Assembly (NCBI RefSeq): GCF_009690905.1
Contig: NZ_VOSW01000024.1
Coordinates: 1 to 64,000, forward strand
Length of the DNA: 64,000 nucleotides
Direction of reading: 5' to 3'
Origin: Paraburkholderia madseniana
GTDB taxonomy: Bacteria > Pseudomonadota > Gammaproteobacteria > Burkholderiales > Burkholderiaceae
Shown here: positions 17,483 through 26,576 of the stretch, piece by piece
Layout: every line of letters begins with the position of its first letter
How positions within the stretch are numbered: the stretch's first letter is position 1
Notes under the pieces: generated by a model
Database searches by the model: none
Told to the model about the DNA's origin: nothing
The model's input: the letters and a program-made list of their open reading frames with translations, nothing else
Made by a program: the position numbers and the translations under genes

Positions 17483-19210
17483 ATGAAAGCACGTTTAACT
17501 TCGGCGACGCGGCCTAAGGCGCTTGCGATGGGTGTGGCCGCCGCCGTCAGTCTGATACTGGGGTCGGTCGCAGTAGCCGACGACTATCCCGCCGTCACCT
17601 ACGAGCGTTTGACTGCCGCACAAAGCGACCCCGGTTGGCTCACGTATTACCGAACCTATAACGGTCAGGCGCATTCACCGCTCAAGCAGATCGACGCAGC
17701 TAACGTCAAGAACCTCAAACAGGTGTGGAGCTACAAATTTCCGGCGGATCTGCAGCAGGGTTTCGAAGCGACTCCGATTGTGAATGGCCGCTACCTGTTC
17801 GTCACCACGCCGAAGGACAACGTGTATGCATTCGACGCCGCAACCGGCAAGCAACTCTGGAAATTCGAACCCAAGCTCGGCGCGGAATCGTTCAAGACGG
17901 CGTGTTGCGACGTGATTAACCGCGGCGTGGCGTTGTACGGCAAGAACGTCTACTTCGCGATGCTGAGCGGCGACGTCGTCGCGCTCGACGCAAAGACAGG
18001 CGCGCTTGTCTGGCGCAAGCAGATGTTCGAGCCGGGGCTGGGTTACGCGTTCTCCCTTGCGCCGCTCGCGCTCGACGGTGCGTTGGTGGTGGGCAGTGCA
18101 GGCGGAGAGTACGGCGCACGCGGCTTCATCGCAGCATTGAATCCCGACGATGGCAACGTGATCTGGAAGCGCTTTACGGTACCCGCGGCCGGCGAGAAGG
18201 GTGGCGATTCATGGCCGAACGGCATGCAGGAGCACGGCGGCGCACCCGCCTGGCTGACGGGCACCTATGACGCCGCATCGAAAACGCTTTACTGGGGCGT
18301 GGGTAACCCGGGACCGTGGCTCGCCGATCTGCGGCCCGGCGACAACCTGTATTCCGACTCGCTGCTCGCACTCGATCCCAGGAATGGCAACCTCAAATGG
18401 CATTACCAGTACACGAAACATGACACATGGGACTACGACGGCGTCAATACGCCGGTGCTTGCCACGATCAAGTACCAGGACAAGGATTACGACGCCATTA
18501 TCCATGCGGACCGTAACGGCTTTTTCCACGCGATCGATCGCACGACCGGCAAGCTGATCTACGCGAAACCCTTTGTCACTGCATCGTCGGTCACCGGCTA
18601 TACGGCGGATGGCTCGCCGATCCAGGACGCGTCGAAATATCCGAAGGCCGGCACGACGATCGAAACCTGTCCGAGTTTCCTCGGGGGCAAGAACTGGTGG
18701 TCGGTTTCGTACGATCCGGACAAGCATCTCGCGATCGTTCCCGCTCTGCATGCGTGCATGTCGCTCTCCGGCAAATCAGTGAACTACATGGAGGGCCTGC
18801 CGTACCTTGGCGAAGGGTTCGAGATCAAACCGGAGCCGGGCAGCAAGGGTTATGGAGAGCTCCAGGCGATCGACGTCAACACCGGCAAAAAAGTCTGGAG
18901 TCACTGGAGCAAACTGCCGTGGAATGGTGGCGTAGCGACCACTGCGGGCGGCCTCGCGTTTAGCGGTTCGCTCGACGGCCACCTGTATGCATTCGATGAG
19001 GCGACCGGCAAAGTGTTGTGGCAGAGCCCGAAACTGGCCAGCGGGATCGTTGCTCAACCGTCGGTGTTCGAAGTCGACGGAAAGGAGTACGTCGCCATTC
19101 TTGCCGGTTACGGCGGTGCCAACCCGATCTGGGGTGGGCCGATGGCGAAGGCTGCGGAGAAGGTCCCACGCGGCGGCACGCTGTATGTGTTTGCGCTCAA
19201 CCACGGCTGA
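17483..19210 (+). CDS. PQQ-dependent alcohol dehydrogenase with lanthanide-type active site
   Basis: The 575-residue periplasmic quinoprotein starts at an ATG preceded by AGGAGACAAGG and carries a signal peptide (cleavage near VAVADD). It folds as an eight-bladed propeller with repeated tryptophan-docking motifs such as FDAATGKQLWKF. The vicinal Cys pair that contacts PQQ is C141-C142. Metal ligands expected from the family are E209 (GGEYG), N275 (GNPGPW) and D317. The residue two places on is D319 (WDYDGVN); this extra Asp marks lanthanide-dependent enzymes (XoxF, PedH/ExaF), where calcium enzymes have another residue. No heme-binding CxxCH is present, so electrons should go to a separate cytochrome, most simply the next gene. 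Methanol versus ethanol preference cannot be decided by eye. Confidence 0.92.
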   Translation: MKARLTSATRPKALAMGVAAAVSLILGSVAVADDYPAVTYERLTAAQSDPGWLTYYRTYNGQAHSPLKQIDAANVKNLKQVWSYKFPADLQQGFEATPIVNGRYLFVTTPKDNVYAFDAATGKQLWKFEPKLGAESFKTACCDVINRGVALYGKNVYFAMLSGDVVALDAKTGALVWRKQMFEPGLGYAFSLAPLALDGALVVGSAGGEYGARGFIAALNPDDGNVIWKRFTVPAAGEKGGDSWPNGMQEHGGAPAWLTGTYDAASKTLYWGVGNPGPWLADLRPGDNLYSDSLLALDPRNGNLKWHYQYTKHDTWDYDGVNTPVLATIKYQDKDYDAIIHADRNGFFHAIDRTTGKLIYAKPFVTASSVTGYTADGSPIQDASKYPKAGTTIETCPSFLGGKNWWSVSYDPDKHLAIVPALHACMSLSGKSVNYMEGLPYLGEGFEIKPEPGSKGYGELQAIDVNTGKKVWSHWSKLPWNGGVATTAGGLAFSGSLDGHLYAFDEATGKVLWQSPKLASGIVAQPSVFEVDGKEYVAILAGYGGANPIWGGPMAKAAEKVPRGGTLYVFALNHG

Positions 19211-19216
19211 TGTTCA

Positions 19217-19281
19217 CCAGGCTGCCACGACGGTTTGCCCAGCGCGACATTTGCGCAGGCCGTCCAGCCGTCGTGGCCTGG
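19217..19281 (+). other. Intercistronic hairpin between dehydrogenase and cytochrome fusion genes
   Basis: CCAGG...CCACGACGG at 19217-19233 pairs with CCGTCGTGG-CCTGG at 19268-19281, with a three-base bulge and a 34-base loop. A short pyrimidine run follows. It could partially terminate or process the mRNA so that the dehydrogenase is made in excess over the downstream protein. Confidence 0.5.
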
Positions 19282-19301
19282 TCTTTCCCGGAAGCAGGAT
19301 C

Positions 19302-20534
19302 ATGAAAACTCGACTCAATTCGTTCGCTCTCGCCGGTATGCTGCTGGCTACGGGCACAATTACGCCAGGTCTCGCTAACGCGGGTGTGCGCGTTTGCACG
19401 TTTCCCGGCAGTCCATCGACCGCGCTTGACGAGGCCGTGACGCGCGAAGCGTTTCGCACGGCGGGCATTGCGTTGTCGCTCGCACCCGGGGGATTCGACG
19501 GGAGTGACGACGACGGCGTATCGCTGAAAGAACTCAACAAGGCGCTTGCGCGTAAATGCGACGTCATTGCCGGCTTTCCGCGCTCGAGCGTCGCCGACGG
19601 GTCCGGCAGCAAGCTGACTTTCTCGCGCAGCTATCTGCACTCCGGCTACGTGAGCGTCACCACCCGCGAATCGTCAACGCCGTCCAGCGGCGAGGAGATC
19701 GTCGCGGCAACCTATGCGAGCCCCGCGCAGCTTATCGCCGTGCAGCAACCCAACGTCAGGCTCGATCTGGAGAACACGGCGGCACTCACCGTCGACGCCC
19801 TGGCAAGCGGACATGCGCAACGTGCAATCGTCTGGTATCCGGCGGTGGTGGCATATACGATCACACATCCGCAACAGCACTTCCAGATTACCAGTACGGT
19901 TTCACCGTATGCGGACTGGCATCTGGTATTCGCTTTTGGCAAGAATGGCGCGGCGTTGCAACCGCGCATCGACGCAGCGCTGGAGAAGTTGGCGTCGAAC
20001 GGCAGGCTCGCAGCGTTGACCCGCAACTGGACACTACCTGAGGCGGCTCAGGCAGCCCGTTCGCCCGCGGCCGAATTTGCCTATCGAGACGGCCCCGGCC
20101 GCAGCGATACGATGTGGCGAATGATGCTGGCCGGCAGTCGCGGGTCGCAGCAGGGCCGCTTCATCAAGGTCGATGCAAGCGCCGCGGGCGACGCCCCCGG
20201 CTTCGACCGCACGCAGGTGGCGCACGGCAAAACCCTGTACTCGAGTGCGTGCGCAAAATGCCACGGTCCCGCCCTGCAAGGTTTGAATGCACCGGCGTTG
20301 CGTGGTCCTGCCTTTGCGCCGGCGGCAAACGCGAAACTGACCATCGGCGGGGTGTACGGATACATGACGAACAATATGCCGGCGGACCGCCCCGGCAAGA
20401 TGAAACCGCAGGACTACGCGGACATCATGGCGTTCCTGCTGTATTCAAACGGCTATAGCGCCGGTGCCACCAAGCTGACGGACGACAACGCCAAGGCGTC
20501 GAAGACGCCGCTCAACGCGGGTACTTCGCAATAG
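19302..20534 (+). CDS. Fusion of a XoxJ-like solute-binding domain and a c-type cytochrome
   Basis: The 410-residue periplasmic protein has a signal peptide (cleavage near ANAG). Residues about 27-245 form a family-3 solute-binding-like domain (RVCTFPGSP at the start, KCDVIAGFPRS, SRSYLHSGYVSVTTR). Residues about 300-400 form a class I cytochrome c with C317-x-x-C320-H321 (CAKCH) and likely distal Met in YMTNNMPADRPGKM. In lanthanide methanol systems these two activities are separate proteins, XoxJ and XoxG. Here they appear to be one chain directly behind the dehydrogenase, suggesting combined enzyme activation and electron acceptance. Residues 66-77 (DGSDDDGVSLKE) resemble an EF-hand loop with one misplaced Gly. 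Function is inferred from domains and position. Confidence 0.85.
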   Translation: MKTRLNSFALAGMLLATGTITPGLANAGVRVCTFPGSPSTALDEAVTREAFRTAGIALSLAPGGFDGSDDDGVSLKELNKALARKCDVIAGFPRSSVADGSGSKLTFSRSYLHSGYVSVTTRESSTPSSGEEIVAATYASPAQLIAVQQPNVRLDLENTAALTVDALASGHAQRAIVWYPAVVAYTITHPQQHFQITSTVSPYADWHLVFAFGKNGAALQPRIDAALEKLASNGRLAALTRNWTLPEAAQAARSPAAEFAYRDGPGRSDTMWRMMLAGSRGSQQGRFIKVDASAAGDAPGFDRTQVAHGKTLYSSACAKCHGPALQGLNAPALRGPAFAPAANAKLTIGGVYGYMTNNMPADRPGKMKPQDYADIMAFLLYSNGYSAGATKLTDDNAKASKTPLNAGTSQ

Positions 20535-20574
20535 TCTCGACAGCTTCAACGGTCTTGATTGGCGCCAAAAAAAT

Positions 20575-20618
20575 AGCCCGGTGATTCTCCGTCATTCACG
20601 GGAATCACCGGGCTTTCT
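20575..20618. terminator. Bidirectional rho-independent terminator
   Basis: AGCCCGGTGATTC (20575-20587) pairs perfectly with GAATCACCGGGCT (20602-20614), flanked by an A-run on the left and a short T-rich stretch on the right. It separates the convergent cytochrome fusion gene and pqqE. Confidence 0.85.
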
Positions 20619-20650
20619 CGAAACTCTCGAAACCGCAACTTCATCTGAAA

Positions 20651-21787
20651 TCATCCCAAACGCAACGAGTTATCCCTGCTGCGGAAAATCAGCGGCTGGA
20701 CCTGGTCGTCACGTGCCGGCCGCCGCGCCAGCGTCACCACCTGCTCAATTTGCCCGTGATGCGCCGACTTTGCGCACACCGGGTCCGCAGCCGCAGCGTC
20801 TCCGGTCAGCAGATACGCCTGGCAGCGGCAGCCTCCATGATCGGTTTCGCGCTCGTCGCAGCTCCGGCACGGCTCGCGCATCCAGCCATCACCACGAAAC
20901 GCATTGAACGCATGGCTGTGGTACCAGATATCCGCCAACGAAGCGTCCTGCACGTGGGGCAGATCCAGACCCGGCAGCGAGCGTGCTGCGTGGCATGGCA
21001 GCGCGGTGCCGTCCGGCGCGATGCCGAGGAACACCGAACCCCACCCGTTCATGCAGGCCTTGGGCCGCACCTCGAAATAGTCAGGGACCACGAACAGGAT
21101 CCGGCAGCGATCGCCGACGCGTTCACGGTACTGATTGACTGTCGCCTCGGCCTCCCGCAATTGTTCGCTGGTCGGCATCAACTGGTCGCGATTGAGCATC
21201 GCCCAACCGTAGTACTGTGTGTTCGCCAGTTCGAGATAGTCGGCGCCCATCTCAAGCGCCATGTCGATGATCTGCCCGACATGCGGCAGGTTATAGCGAT
21301 GCAGCACGCAATTGAGCACCATCGGATAGCCGTGTGCCTTGATCAGGCGCGCTACGCGATGTTTCAACTCGAAGGTCTTCGTGCTGGACACGAAATCGTT
21401 CAGCTCACGCGTCGAGTCCTGGAAGGAGAGCTGAATATGGTCCAGCCCCGCCTCTTTCAGACGGGCGATGCGTGTCTCGTTGAGCCCGACACCTGAGGTG
21501 ATCAGATTCGTGTAGAAGCCCAATCCACGCGCGTGCTCGACCAGCGTTTCGAGATCGTCACGCACAAGCGGCTCGCCGCCGGAGAAGCCAATCTGCGCTG
21601 CGCCGATGCGGCGCGCCTGCGTGATCACGTCGCGCCAGGTGTCGGTATCGAGCTCTGCACCGTGACTGGCGAAGTCGACGGGGTTGTAGCAGAACGCGCA
21701 GTGCAAAGGGCAGCGGTACGTGAGTTCCGCCAGCAACCACAATGGCGGGGAGGGGCGAGTGCCTGGGAAATCGATCGTCGTATCCAT
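20651..21787 (-). CDS. pqqE: PqqE radical SAM peptide cyclase
   Basis: The 378-residue cytoplasmic enzyme links the Glu and Tyr side chains of PqqA, the first step of PQQ synthesis. The radical-SAM cluster motif CPLHCAFC (CxxxCxxC) is near residue 26. The SPASM region with auxiliary-cluster cysteines is near the end ([37 protein letters not shown]). The ATG at 21787 lies one base beyond the pqqD stop region. It is the last gene of pqqABCDE. Confidence 0.96.
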   Translation of the reverse strand: MDTTIDFPGTRPSPPLWLLAELTYRCPLHCAFCYNPVDFASHGAELDTDTWRDVITQARRIGAAQIGFSGGEPLVRDDLETLVEHARGLGFYTNLITSGVGLNETRIARLKEAGLDHIQLSFQDSTRELNDFVSSTKTFELKHRVARLIKAHGYPMVLNCVLHRYNLPHVGQIIDMALEMGADYLELANTQYYGWAMLNRDQLMPTSEQLREAEATVNQYRERVGDRCRILFVVPDYFEVRPKACMNGWGSVFLGIAPDGTALPCHAARSLPGLDLPHVQDASLADIWYHSHAFNAFRGDGWMREPCRSCDERETDHGGCRCQAYLLTGDAAAADPVCAKSAHHGQIEQVVTLARRPARDDQVQPLIFRSRDNSLRLG

Positions 21788-21788
21788 G

Positions 21789-22070
21789 TCAATCCAGCCA
21801 GCCGCGTTGCCGCGCATGGTCGATGAAGCGGTATACATCGGCGGCAAGGTCCGACACACTGAACAGGTCTTCCAGTTCGTCGATGATGTCGTCTAGTTCC
21901 CGGGTTCCGTCGCAGCGCGCGAGAATTTCGCCTGCACTCGGATTGAGTTTGACCATGCCTTCTGGATACAGCAATACGTAGGCATCCTGCGCGTCTTCCC
22001 ATTGCAGGCGAAACATCGTGCGCAGATGTGGCCGCAGGCTGGCGTAGTGATCGGGGTGTGGAGCGTTCAT
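21789..22070 (-). CDS. pqqD: PqqD peptide chaperone
   Basis: The 93-residue protein binds PqqA and presents it to PqqE. The family pattern is clear ([28 protein letters not shown], read in parts, and [15 protein letters not shown]). The start overlaps the pqqC stop by four bases, so translation is coupled. It is cytoplasmic, with no membrane segments. Confidence 0.95.
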   Translation of the reverse strand: MNAPHPDHYASLRPHLRTMFRLQWEDAQDAYVLLYPEGMVKLNPSAGEILARCDGTRELDDIIDELEDLFSVSDLAADVYRFIDHARQRGWLD

Positions 22071-22786
22071 ACCGGGTACGCCTTTTCGATGGCGTCGAGC
22101 ATTGACCAGAGAATGTCTAGCTTGAAGCGCAGGATGTTGAGGGCACGCTGTTGGGCGTCGGGGGTCTTGAAGTGACTGAGCGTGACGTCGAGCCCGTGCT
22201 CGACATCGCGCTGGGCAAGCGGAATGCGGCTGCGGAAGTACTGCAATCCCTGCGCGTCGATCCATGGATACAGGTCGGGCCAGCCGGTCAGACGGTCGCG
22301 GTGAATCTGCGGCGCGAACATCTCAGTGAGTGAAGAGCAGACTGCCTCTTGCCACGGCGCCCGCCGGGCGAAATTGACATAGGCGTCCACTGCGAAGCGC
22401 ACGCCGGGTAGCACCAGCTCGAGCGACCACAATGCCTTGCGGTCGATGCCGACCGCGTCGGCGAGATGCGCCCATGCTTCAATGCCGCCGGGGTTGTCGC
22501 CGTAGCCATCGTGATCGTGCAACCGCTCGATCCAGAGGCGGCGCGTCTGCCTGTCATCACAATTGGACAGGATCGCGGCATCCTTGAGCGGGATGTTGAT
22601 CTGGTAATAGAAGCGATTGGCGACCCAGCCGCGAATCTGCTCAGGCGAACACTTGCCACTGTTCATCCGCTGATTGAACGGATGATGAATATGATAGTGC
22701 GCGCCGAGCGCGCGTAGACGCGCTTCGAATTCGTCCGGTGACCAGGGGACGGCGTGGGTAACAGTGGTAGGCAGCGGGGCGTTCAT
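22067..22786 (-). CDS. pqqC: PqqC pyrroloquinoline-quinone synthase
   Basis: This 239-residue oxidase catalyses the final ring closure and eight-electron oxidation to PQQ. Family hallmarks include [11 protein letters not shown], the helix [21 protein letters not shown] (read in parts) and the active-site His/Tyr/Arg residues. The ATG at 22786 lies two bases after the pqqB stop. The reaction needs molecular oxygen, matching an aerobic alcohol-oxidation role for this island. Confidence 0.96.
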   Translation of the reverse strand: MNAPLPTTVTHAVPWSPDEFEARLRALGAHYHIHHPFNQRMNSGKCSPEQIRGWVANRFYYQINIPLKDAAILSNCDDRQTRRLWIERLHDHDGYGDNPGGIEAWAHLADAVGIDRKALWSLELVLPGVRFAVDAYVNFARRAPWQEAVCSSLTEMFAPQIHRDRLTGWPDLYPWIDAQGLQYFRSRIPLAQRDVEHGLDVTLSHFKTPDAQQRALNILRFKLDILWSMLDAIEKAYPV

Positions 22787-22788
22787 GG

Positions 22789-23712
22789 CTATACCTGGAA
22801 TTGCATTCCGTCGCGTGCCACTTCGATACCGCGTGCGCGTATCACGGCATGTTCGGGGGAATGCGGGTCGAGAATCGGATTGGTGTTGTTGATGTGAATC
22901 AGCACCTTGCGCGTCGCAGTGGGCAGCGCGTCCAGTAGCTGAACCATCCCTGACAGACCGCGATGGCCGCACTGCGCAAGATGGCCCATGTCGGCCGCGA
23001 GGTGGGTCGACAGGCCGAGGTCGATCATTTCGGTCGCGGACCAGAACGTGCCGTCAACCAGAACGAGTTGCGCAGAGCGCATCGCGGCGAGCACAGGTTC
23101 CGGTGCGCTCGCGAGCCCCGGAGCATAGAAAACGCGTGCGCCGGTAGCAAGGTTCTCGATCAGCAGTGCGATGTTGTCGCCTGGTGCGGCATTGGCACGC
23201 CGCGGCGAATAGGGTGGTGCCTTGCTTTCGATCGGTAATGCGGTGAGGCGGATACCCTCCACCGGCGCGATCGTGAATGGCTGATCGAGCACGATCTCGT
23301 GACGCTCGACGCCACAGTAATGGTCGAGCAGCGGAACCAGCGGTAAACCGGTGGAGAGATCGGCGAACACCGGTGCGCAGGCATACAACGGTAGGGGCGT
23401 GGTGCGTTCGCGCAGCATCAGCAGGCCGGTGACGTGATCGATCTGTGCGTCAATCAGCACGACCGCGGCAATGCCGCTGTCACGAATCGAGCGGGCCGGT
23501 TGCAGTTCCGGATTTGCGCGCAGCTGTGCGAGCAGATCCGGCGAGGCATTGATCAGAATCCAGTCGACACCGTTCTCGCTCACCGCAATCGAAGATTGGG
23601 TGCGCGGCAACACGTCGCCAGTCTGGTAACGGGCCCGGTTGCAGTTCACACAGTTGCAGTTCCATTGCGGCAGTCCGCCGCCTGCACCGGAACCTAGAAT
23701 TTTGATCTTCAT
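22789..23712 (-). CDS. pqqB: PqqB metal-dependent hydroxylase
   Basis: The 307-residue protein of the metallo-beta-lactamase superfamily begins [19 protein letters not shown], the family signature, and carries the conserved Cys and His residues ([21 protein letters not shown]). It is thought to hydroxylate the Tyr of the cross-linked peptide during PQQ formation. The ATG at 23712 is chosen over the frame start at 23748 because the family begins with this motif. Confidence 0.95.
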   Translation of the reverse strand: MKIKILGSGAGGGLPQWNCNCVNCNRARYQTGDVLPRTQSSIAVSENGVDWILINASPDLLAQLRANPELQPARSIRDSGIAAVVLIDAQIDHVTGLLMLRERTTPLPLYACAPVFADLSTGLPLVPLLDHYCGVERHEIVLDQPFTIAPVEGIRLTALPIESKAPPYSPRRANAAPGDNIALLIENLATGARVFYAPGLASAPEPVLAAMRSAQLVLVDGTFWSATEMIDLGLSTHLAADMGHLAQCGHRGLSGMVQLLDALPTATRKVLIHINNTNPILDPHSPEHAVIRARGIEVARDGMQFQV

Positions 23713-23781
23713 GAGCCATGCTCCGGGCGCCGCCGCGCACACCGACATACTGCGATGGGCGGGCGGCGCTTCATCGTTGCT

Positions 23782-23856
23782 TCAGCGATTGGCGATGTAC
23801 ATCGTGATTTCAAAACCGAAACGCAGATCGGTATAGGCGGGGGTGGTCCATTGCAT
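23782..23856 (-). CDS. pqqA: PqqA precursor peptide
   Basis: The 24-residue peptide ([20 protein letters not shown], then IANR) contains the conserved Glu16-x-x-x-Tyr20 pair whose side chains become the PQQ skeleton. AAGGAGA lies just before the ATG. It is the first gene of the pqqABCDE operon and is preceded by a sigma-54-type promoter. Confidence 0.96.
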   Translation of the reverse strand: MQWTTPAYTDLRFGFEITMYIANR

Positions 23857-23922
23857 GGTTGTCTCCTTGGATACGACATGTGATTGAGAAACCGCATTGA
23901 GGAAGCGGTCATAATGATCAAA

Positions 23923-23938
23923 TGCAAGGTCTATGCCG
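23923..23938 (-). promoter_or_regulatory. Sigma-54 promoter of the pqqABCDE operon
   Basis: The minus-strand sequence CGGCAT-AGACC-TTGCA has perfect GG-N10-GC spacing and a perfect TTGCA -12 half. It lies about 67 bases before the pqqA ATG. A possible enhancer, GGACACCGACT, is at 24011-24021. Confidence 0.7.
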
Positions 23939-24128
23939 GGCTTGTCACGTGCTGCGATCGGTACAGCCGGCGCACGATTAGCGTTTTGCGTCCTGAACGA
24001 AAGCGTCGTTGGACACCGACTCACGTTTTGCTGAGGGAAACTGACTAACTAGTCCGGCGCGTGAAACAGCGCGCTGTTCAGTTCGAGGACACCGCTGTTG
24101 CAAATTGGAGCACCTGTGCCGCAGGCGG

Positions 24129-26102
24129 TCAGACGGCGTCGTCGGCGTTGTCCATACCCTGCGGCGGCAGTTTGCGGTAGATCGTATTGCGCGAGACGCC
24201 GAGTGCGCGGGCGGCAGCCGACACGTTGCCGCCATGCTGCGCAACCGCCTTGGCGATGGCGTTGGCGGCGACATCCTCCAGCCGCCCGCTTGATAGCGGT
24301 AAGGTTTCCGTGGTGCTCGCAGGCGCGGCGGCAGTGCCGCGCACGTCGTCGAAGAAATCGTCGGGCAAATGCTCGCGCCGGAGCTGACCGTCCGCATCGA
24401 CCATGGCGGCGGCGGTTCGCAGAAGATTGCTGAGCTGGCGAAAATTTCCGGGCCACGCGCATTGCTCGAACAGCGCCATCACCTCGTCGGCGACGCTCAG
24501 TCGCTGCCCATCCGCGCTTTCGGATGATGCGGATTGCAGCATCTTCTGGATTACGGCGGATAGATCCGTGCGCTCGCGCAGCGGTGGCAATTTCACTACC
24601 AGTCCGTTCAGGCGGTAATACAGGTCCTCGCGAAACCGGTTCTGCACGATCATGTCGCGCAGGTCGCGGTGAGTTGCGCAAATGATGGCGATATCGACTG
24701 GTATCGACTTCGAGGAACCAAGCGGATTGATGAGGCGCTCCTGCAGCACGCGCAGCAACCGCACTTGCAGCGGGTAGGGCATGTCGCCAATCTCGTCGAG
24801 AAATAGCGTGCCGCCGTTGGCCTGAAGCAATTTGCCGACGGCGCCTTTGCGCCGCGCACCGGTGAAGGCGCCTTCTTCATAGCCGAACAACTCGGATTCG
24901 ATCAGCGTTTCCGGTATCGACGCGCAGTTGACCGCAACGAACGCACCCGAGCGGCGCGGCGAGTCGTTGTGGATCGCCTGGGCGAGCAGCTCCTTGCCGG
25001 TGCCGGTCTCACCGGTAATCAGGATCGGGATGTCCTTGCCGATTACCTTGCGGACTTTGGCGATGACGGCCGCGATCTGCGGGTCGCCGGTGTCCAGATA
25101 GCTGAGTCTCGACAGCACGCTCGCGGCTAGGGGAGGGGACGCCACGCGTTGTGCGGGTCGTGACTCGCGATGCTCCTCCGGCGGCCAGGCATCATTGGTG
25201 CGTGTGGCACGCCGGAATTCGACGTGAGCGCATACCACCGCGCCGTTGCTCAGGTTCAGCGACAGATGCTGGTCCCGGCTGACGCGCAGACGGTCGATCA
25301 GTTGCGCGCTGGTGAGGCCGAATAGCGAGGACAGGGTATGCGCGCGCAAGCTGGTGAGCGGCAATCCCAGTTGAAATTGCGCACTACGATTGGCCGAAAG
25401 GAAGCGGCCATCGCAGGTAAACGCGACGATGCCTTCCATCAAGGTGCCGAGGAATTCGGGCCGACCGTGAAATGCAATTTGCAACGTCTCGCGAAAGGTA
25501 TTGGTAAACAGATGATTCTCGATCATCTGTACGGACATCTTTGCCAGCGCCAGCGTGTGCTGGTGATAGCTGCGATGGTCGCCGGTGACGTCGAGCACGC
25601 CGATCAGATCGCCGTACGGATCGAGAATCGGCACGCTGGAACAGGTGAGAAAGCGATTGGCAGCCAGATAGTGCTGTTCGCCATGCACGACTGTCGGACA
25701 GCGCTCGGCGAGCGCCGTGCCGATTGCGTTGGTGCCTTGCCGGTCTTCCGCCCAGTTCGCACCCGGACGCAGCGCGACTTTCTCGGCTCGTCGGAGAAAA
25801 TCATCGTCGCCGATCGAGTGAAGGATCAGCCCTTCGGCGTCGGTCAGTACGATCATGCTCTGTGTGTTGACGATCTGCTCGTGCAGCGTTTCCATCACAG
25901 GCGTGGCATGCGCGCACAGGACACGGCTTTGCTCGAGTTTCAATGTGAGTTCGGCTGCCGGCAGCACGTCGTAATCCGGCCGCATCGCGGCGCTCAAGCC
26001 GAACGTTTCGGAGCGTTCGTGGGATTTCTGAATCGACGGCGTGAGCCAGCCGGCCTCACGAGTCGCCATTGGCGTTACGGCGTGACCGACATCATCGCGC
26101 AT
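24129..26102 (-). CDS. AcoR-type sigma-54-dependent transcriptional activator
   Basis: The 657-residue regulator has an N-terminal GAF-like sensing region (about 60-205), a middle linker with a PAS-like part, and an AAA+ domain. The AAA+ domain carries Walker A GETGTGKE (364-371), the sigma-54 contact loop GAFTGA (411-416) and Walker B FLDEIGD (434-440). A C-terminal Fis-type HTH ([18 protein letters not shown]) follows. The start at 26102 follows AGGAGGAGACA. AcoR-family proteins respond to alcohol or acetoin-type metabolites. Five matching promoters surround the gene, so it is the likely master switch of the PQQ island. The true inducer is unknown. Confidence 0.92.
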   Translation of the reverse strand: MRDDVGHAVTPMATREAGWLTPSIQKSHERSETFGLSAAMRPDYDVLPAAELTLKLEQSRVLCAHATPVMETLHEQIVNTQSMIVLTDAEGLILHSIGDDDFLRRAEKVALRPGANWAEDRQGTNAIGTALAERCPTVVHGEQHYLAANRFLTCSSVPILDPYGDLIGVLDVTGDHRSYHQHTLALAKMSVQMIENHLFTNTFRETLQIAFHGRPEFLGTLMEGIVAFTCDGRFLSANRSAQFQLGLPLTSLRAHTLSSLFGLTSAQLIDRLRVSRDQHLSLNLSNGAVVCAHVEFRRATRTNDAWPPEEHRESRPAQRVASPPLAASVLSRLSYLDTGDPQIAAVIAKVRKVIGKDIPILITGETGTGKELLAQAIHNDSPRRSGAFVAVNCASIPETLIESELFGYEEGAFTGARRKGAVGKLLQANGGTLFLDEIGDMPYPLQVRLLRVLQERLINPLGSSKSIPVDIAIICATHRDLRDMIVQNRFREDLYYRLNGLVVKLPPLRERTDLSAVIQKMLQSASSESADGQRLSVADEVMALFEQCAWPGNFRQLSNLLRTAAAMVDADGQLRREHLPDDFFDDVRGTAAAPASTTETLPLSSGRLEDVAANAIAKAVAQHGGNVSAAARALGVSRNTIYRKLPPQGMDNADDAV

Positions 26103-26330
26103 TGTCTCCTCCTGCTGGTCAGCCCCGGTCGCTTCGCCAGGGTCGTGCGGGTACAACTGTGGGTACAACAATAAGCAAATCCTGCGCCAGGTCGGCGTTA
26201 ATCGCACGCCGGCAGAGAGTCTTCGCCTTTGTGGTTGCGCCGTGGCGGGGCACCCGGATCTAGCCGGTTAGCCGCAGTCGCATCTGGCGACGCGAGATTA
26301 CGCATATTCATCCCGATACGCGTAAGCGGC

Positions 26331-26344
26331 TTGATTTGAATCAA
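26331..26344 (+). promoter_or_regulatory. FNR/ANR box (perfect)
   Basis: TTGATTTGAATCAA is a full match to TTGAT-N4-ATCAA. It lies in the 474-base gap between the divergent AcoR-type gene and the universal-stress gene at 26577, and is one of two boxes there. Confidence 0.75.
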
Positions 26345-26421
26345 TGCTAGTGAAATGCGCTGCCGCATCCGACGAAACGTCGGGTTCGCGACCAGGTACG
26401 CCAGCGACGGCACGTACGCCA

Positions 26422-26435
26422 TTGATACAAATCAA
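26422..26435 (+). promoter_or_regulatory. FNR/ANR box (perfect)
   Basis: TTGATACAAATCAA is a full consensus match, 142 bases before the universal-stress gene start and 77 bases downstream of the first box. Confidence 0.75.
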
Positions 26436-26576
26436 TCCAGGCGTGAGGGGAAACGCAGATGATGAATTTGTGATCGCTTTCAGTCTAGGTGGGGCGCGTA
26501 TTCGCGTAGTTTCCGGCGGCGCGATTGATTCGCCATCGGGGGCGCATTCATAATCGACTTACCAGAGAGGATGGCC

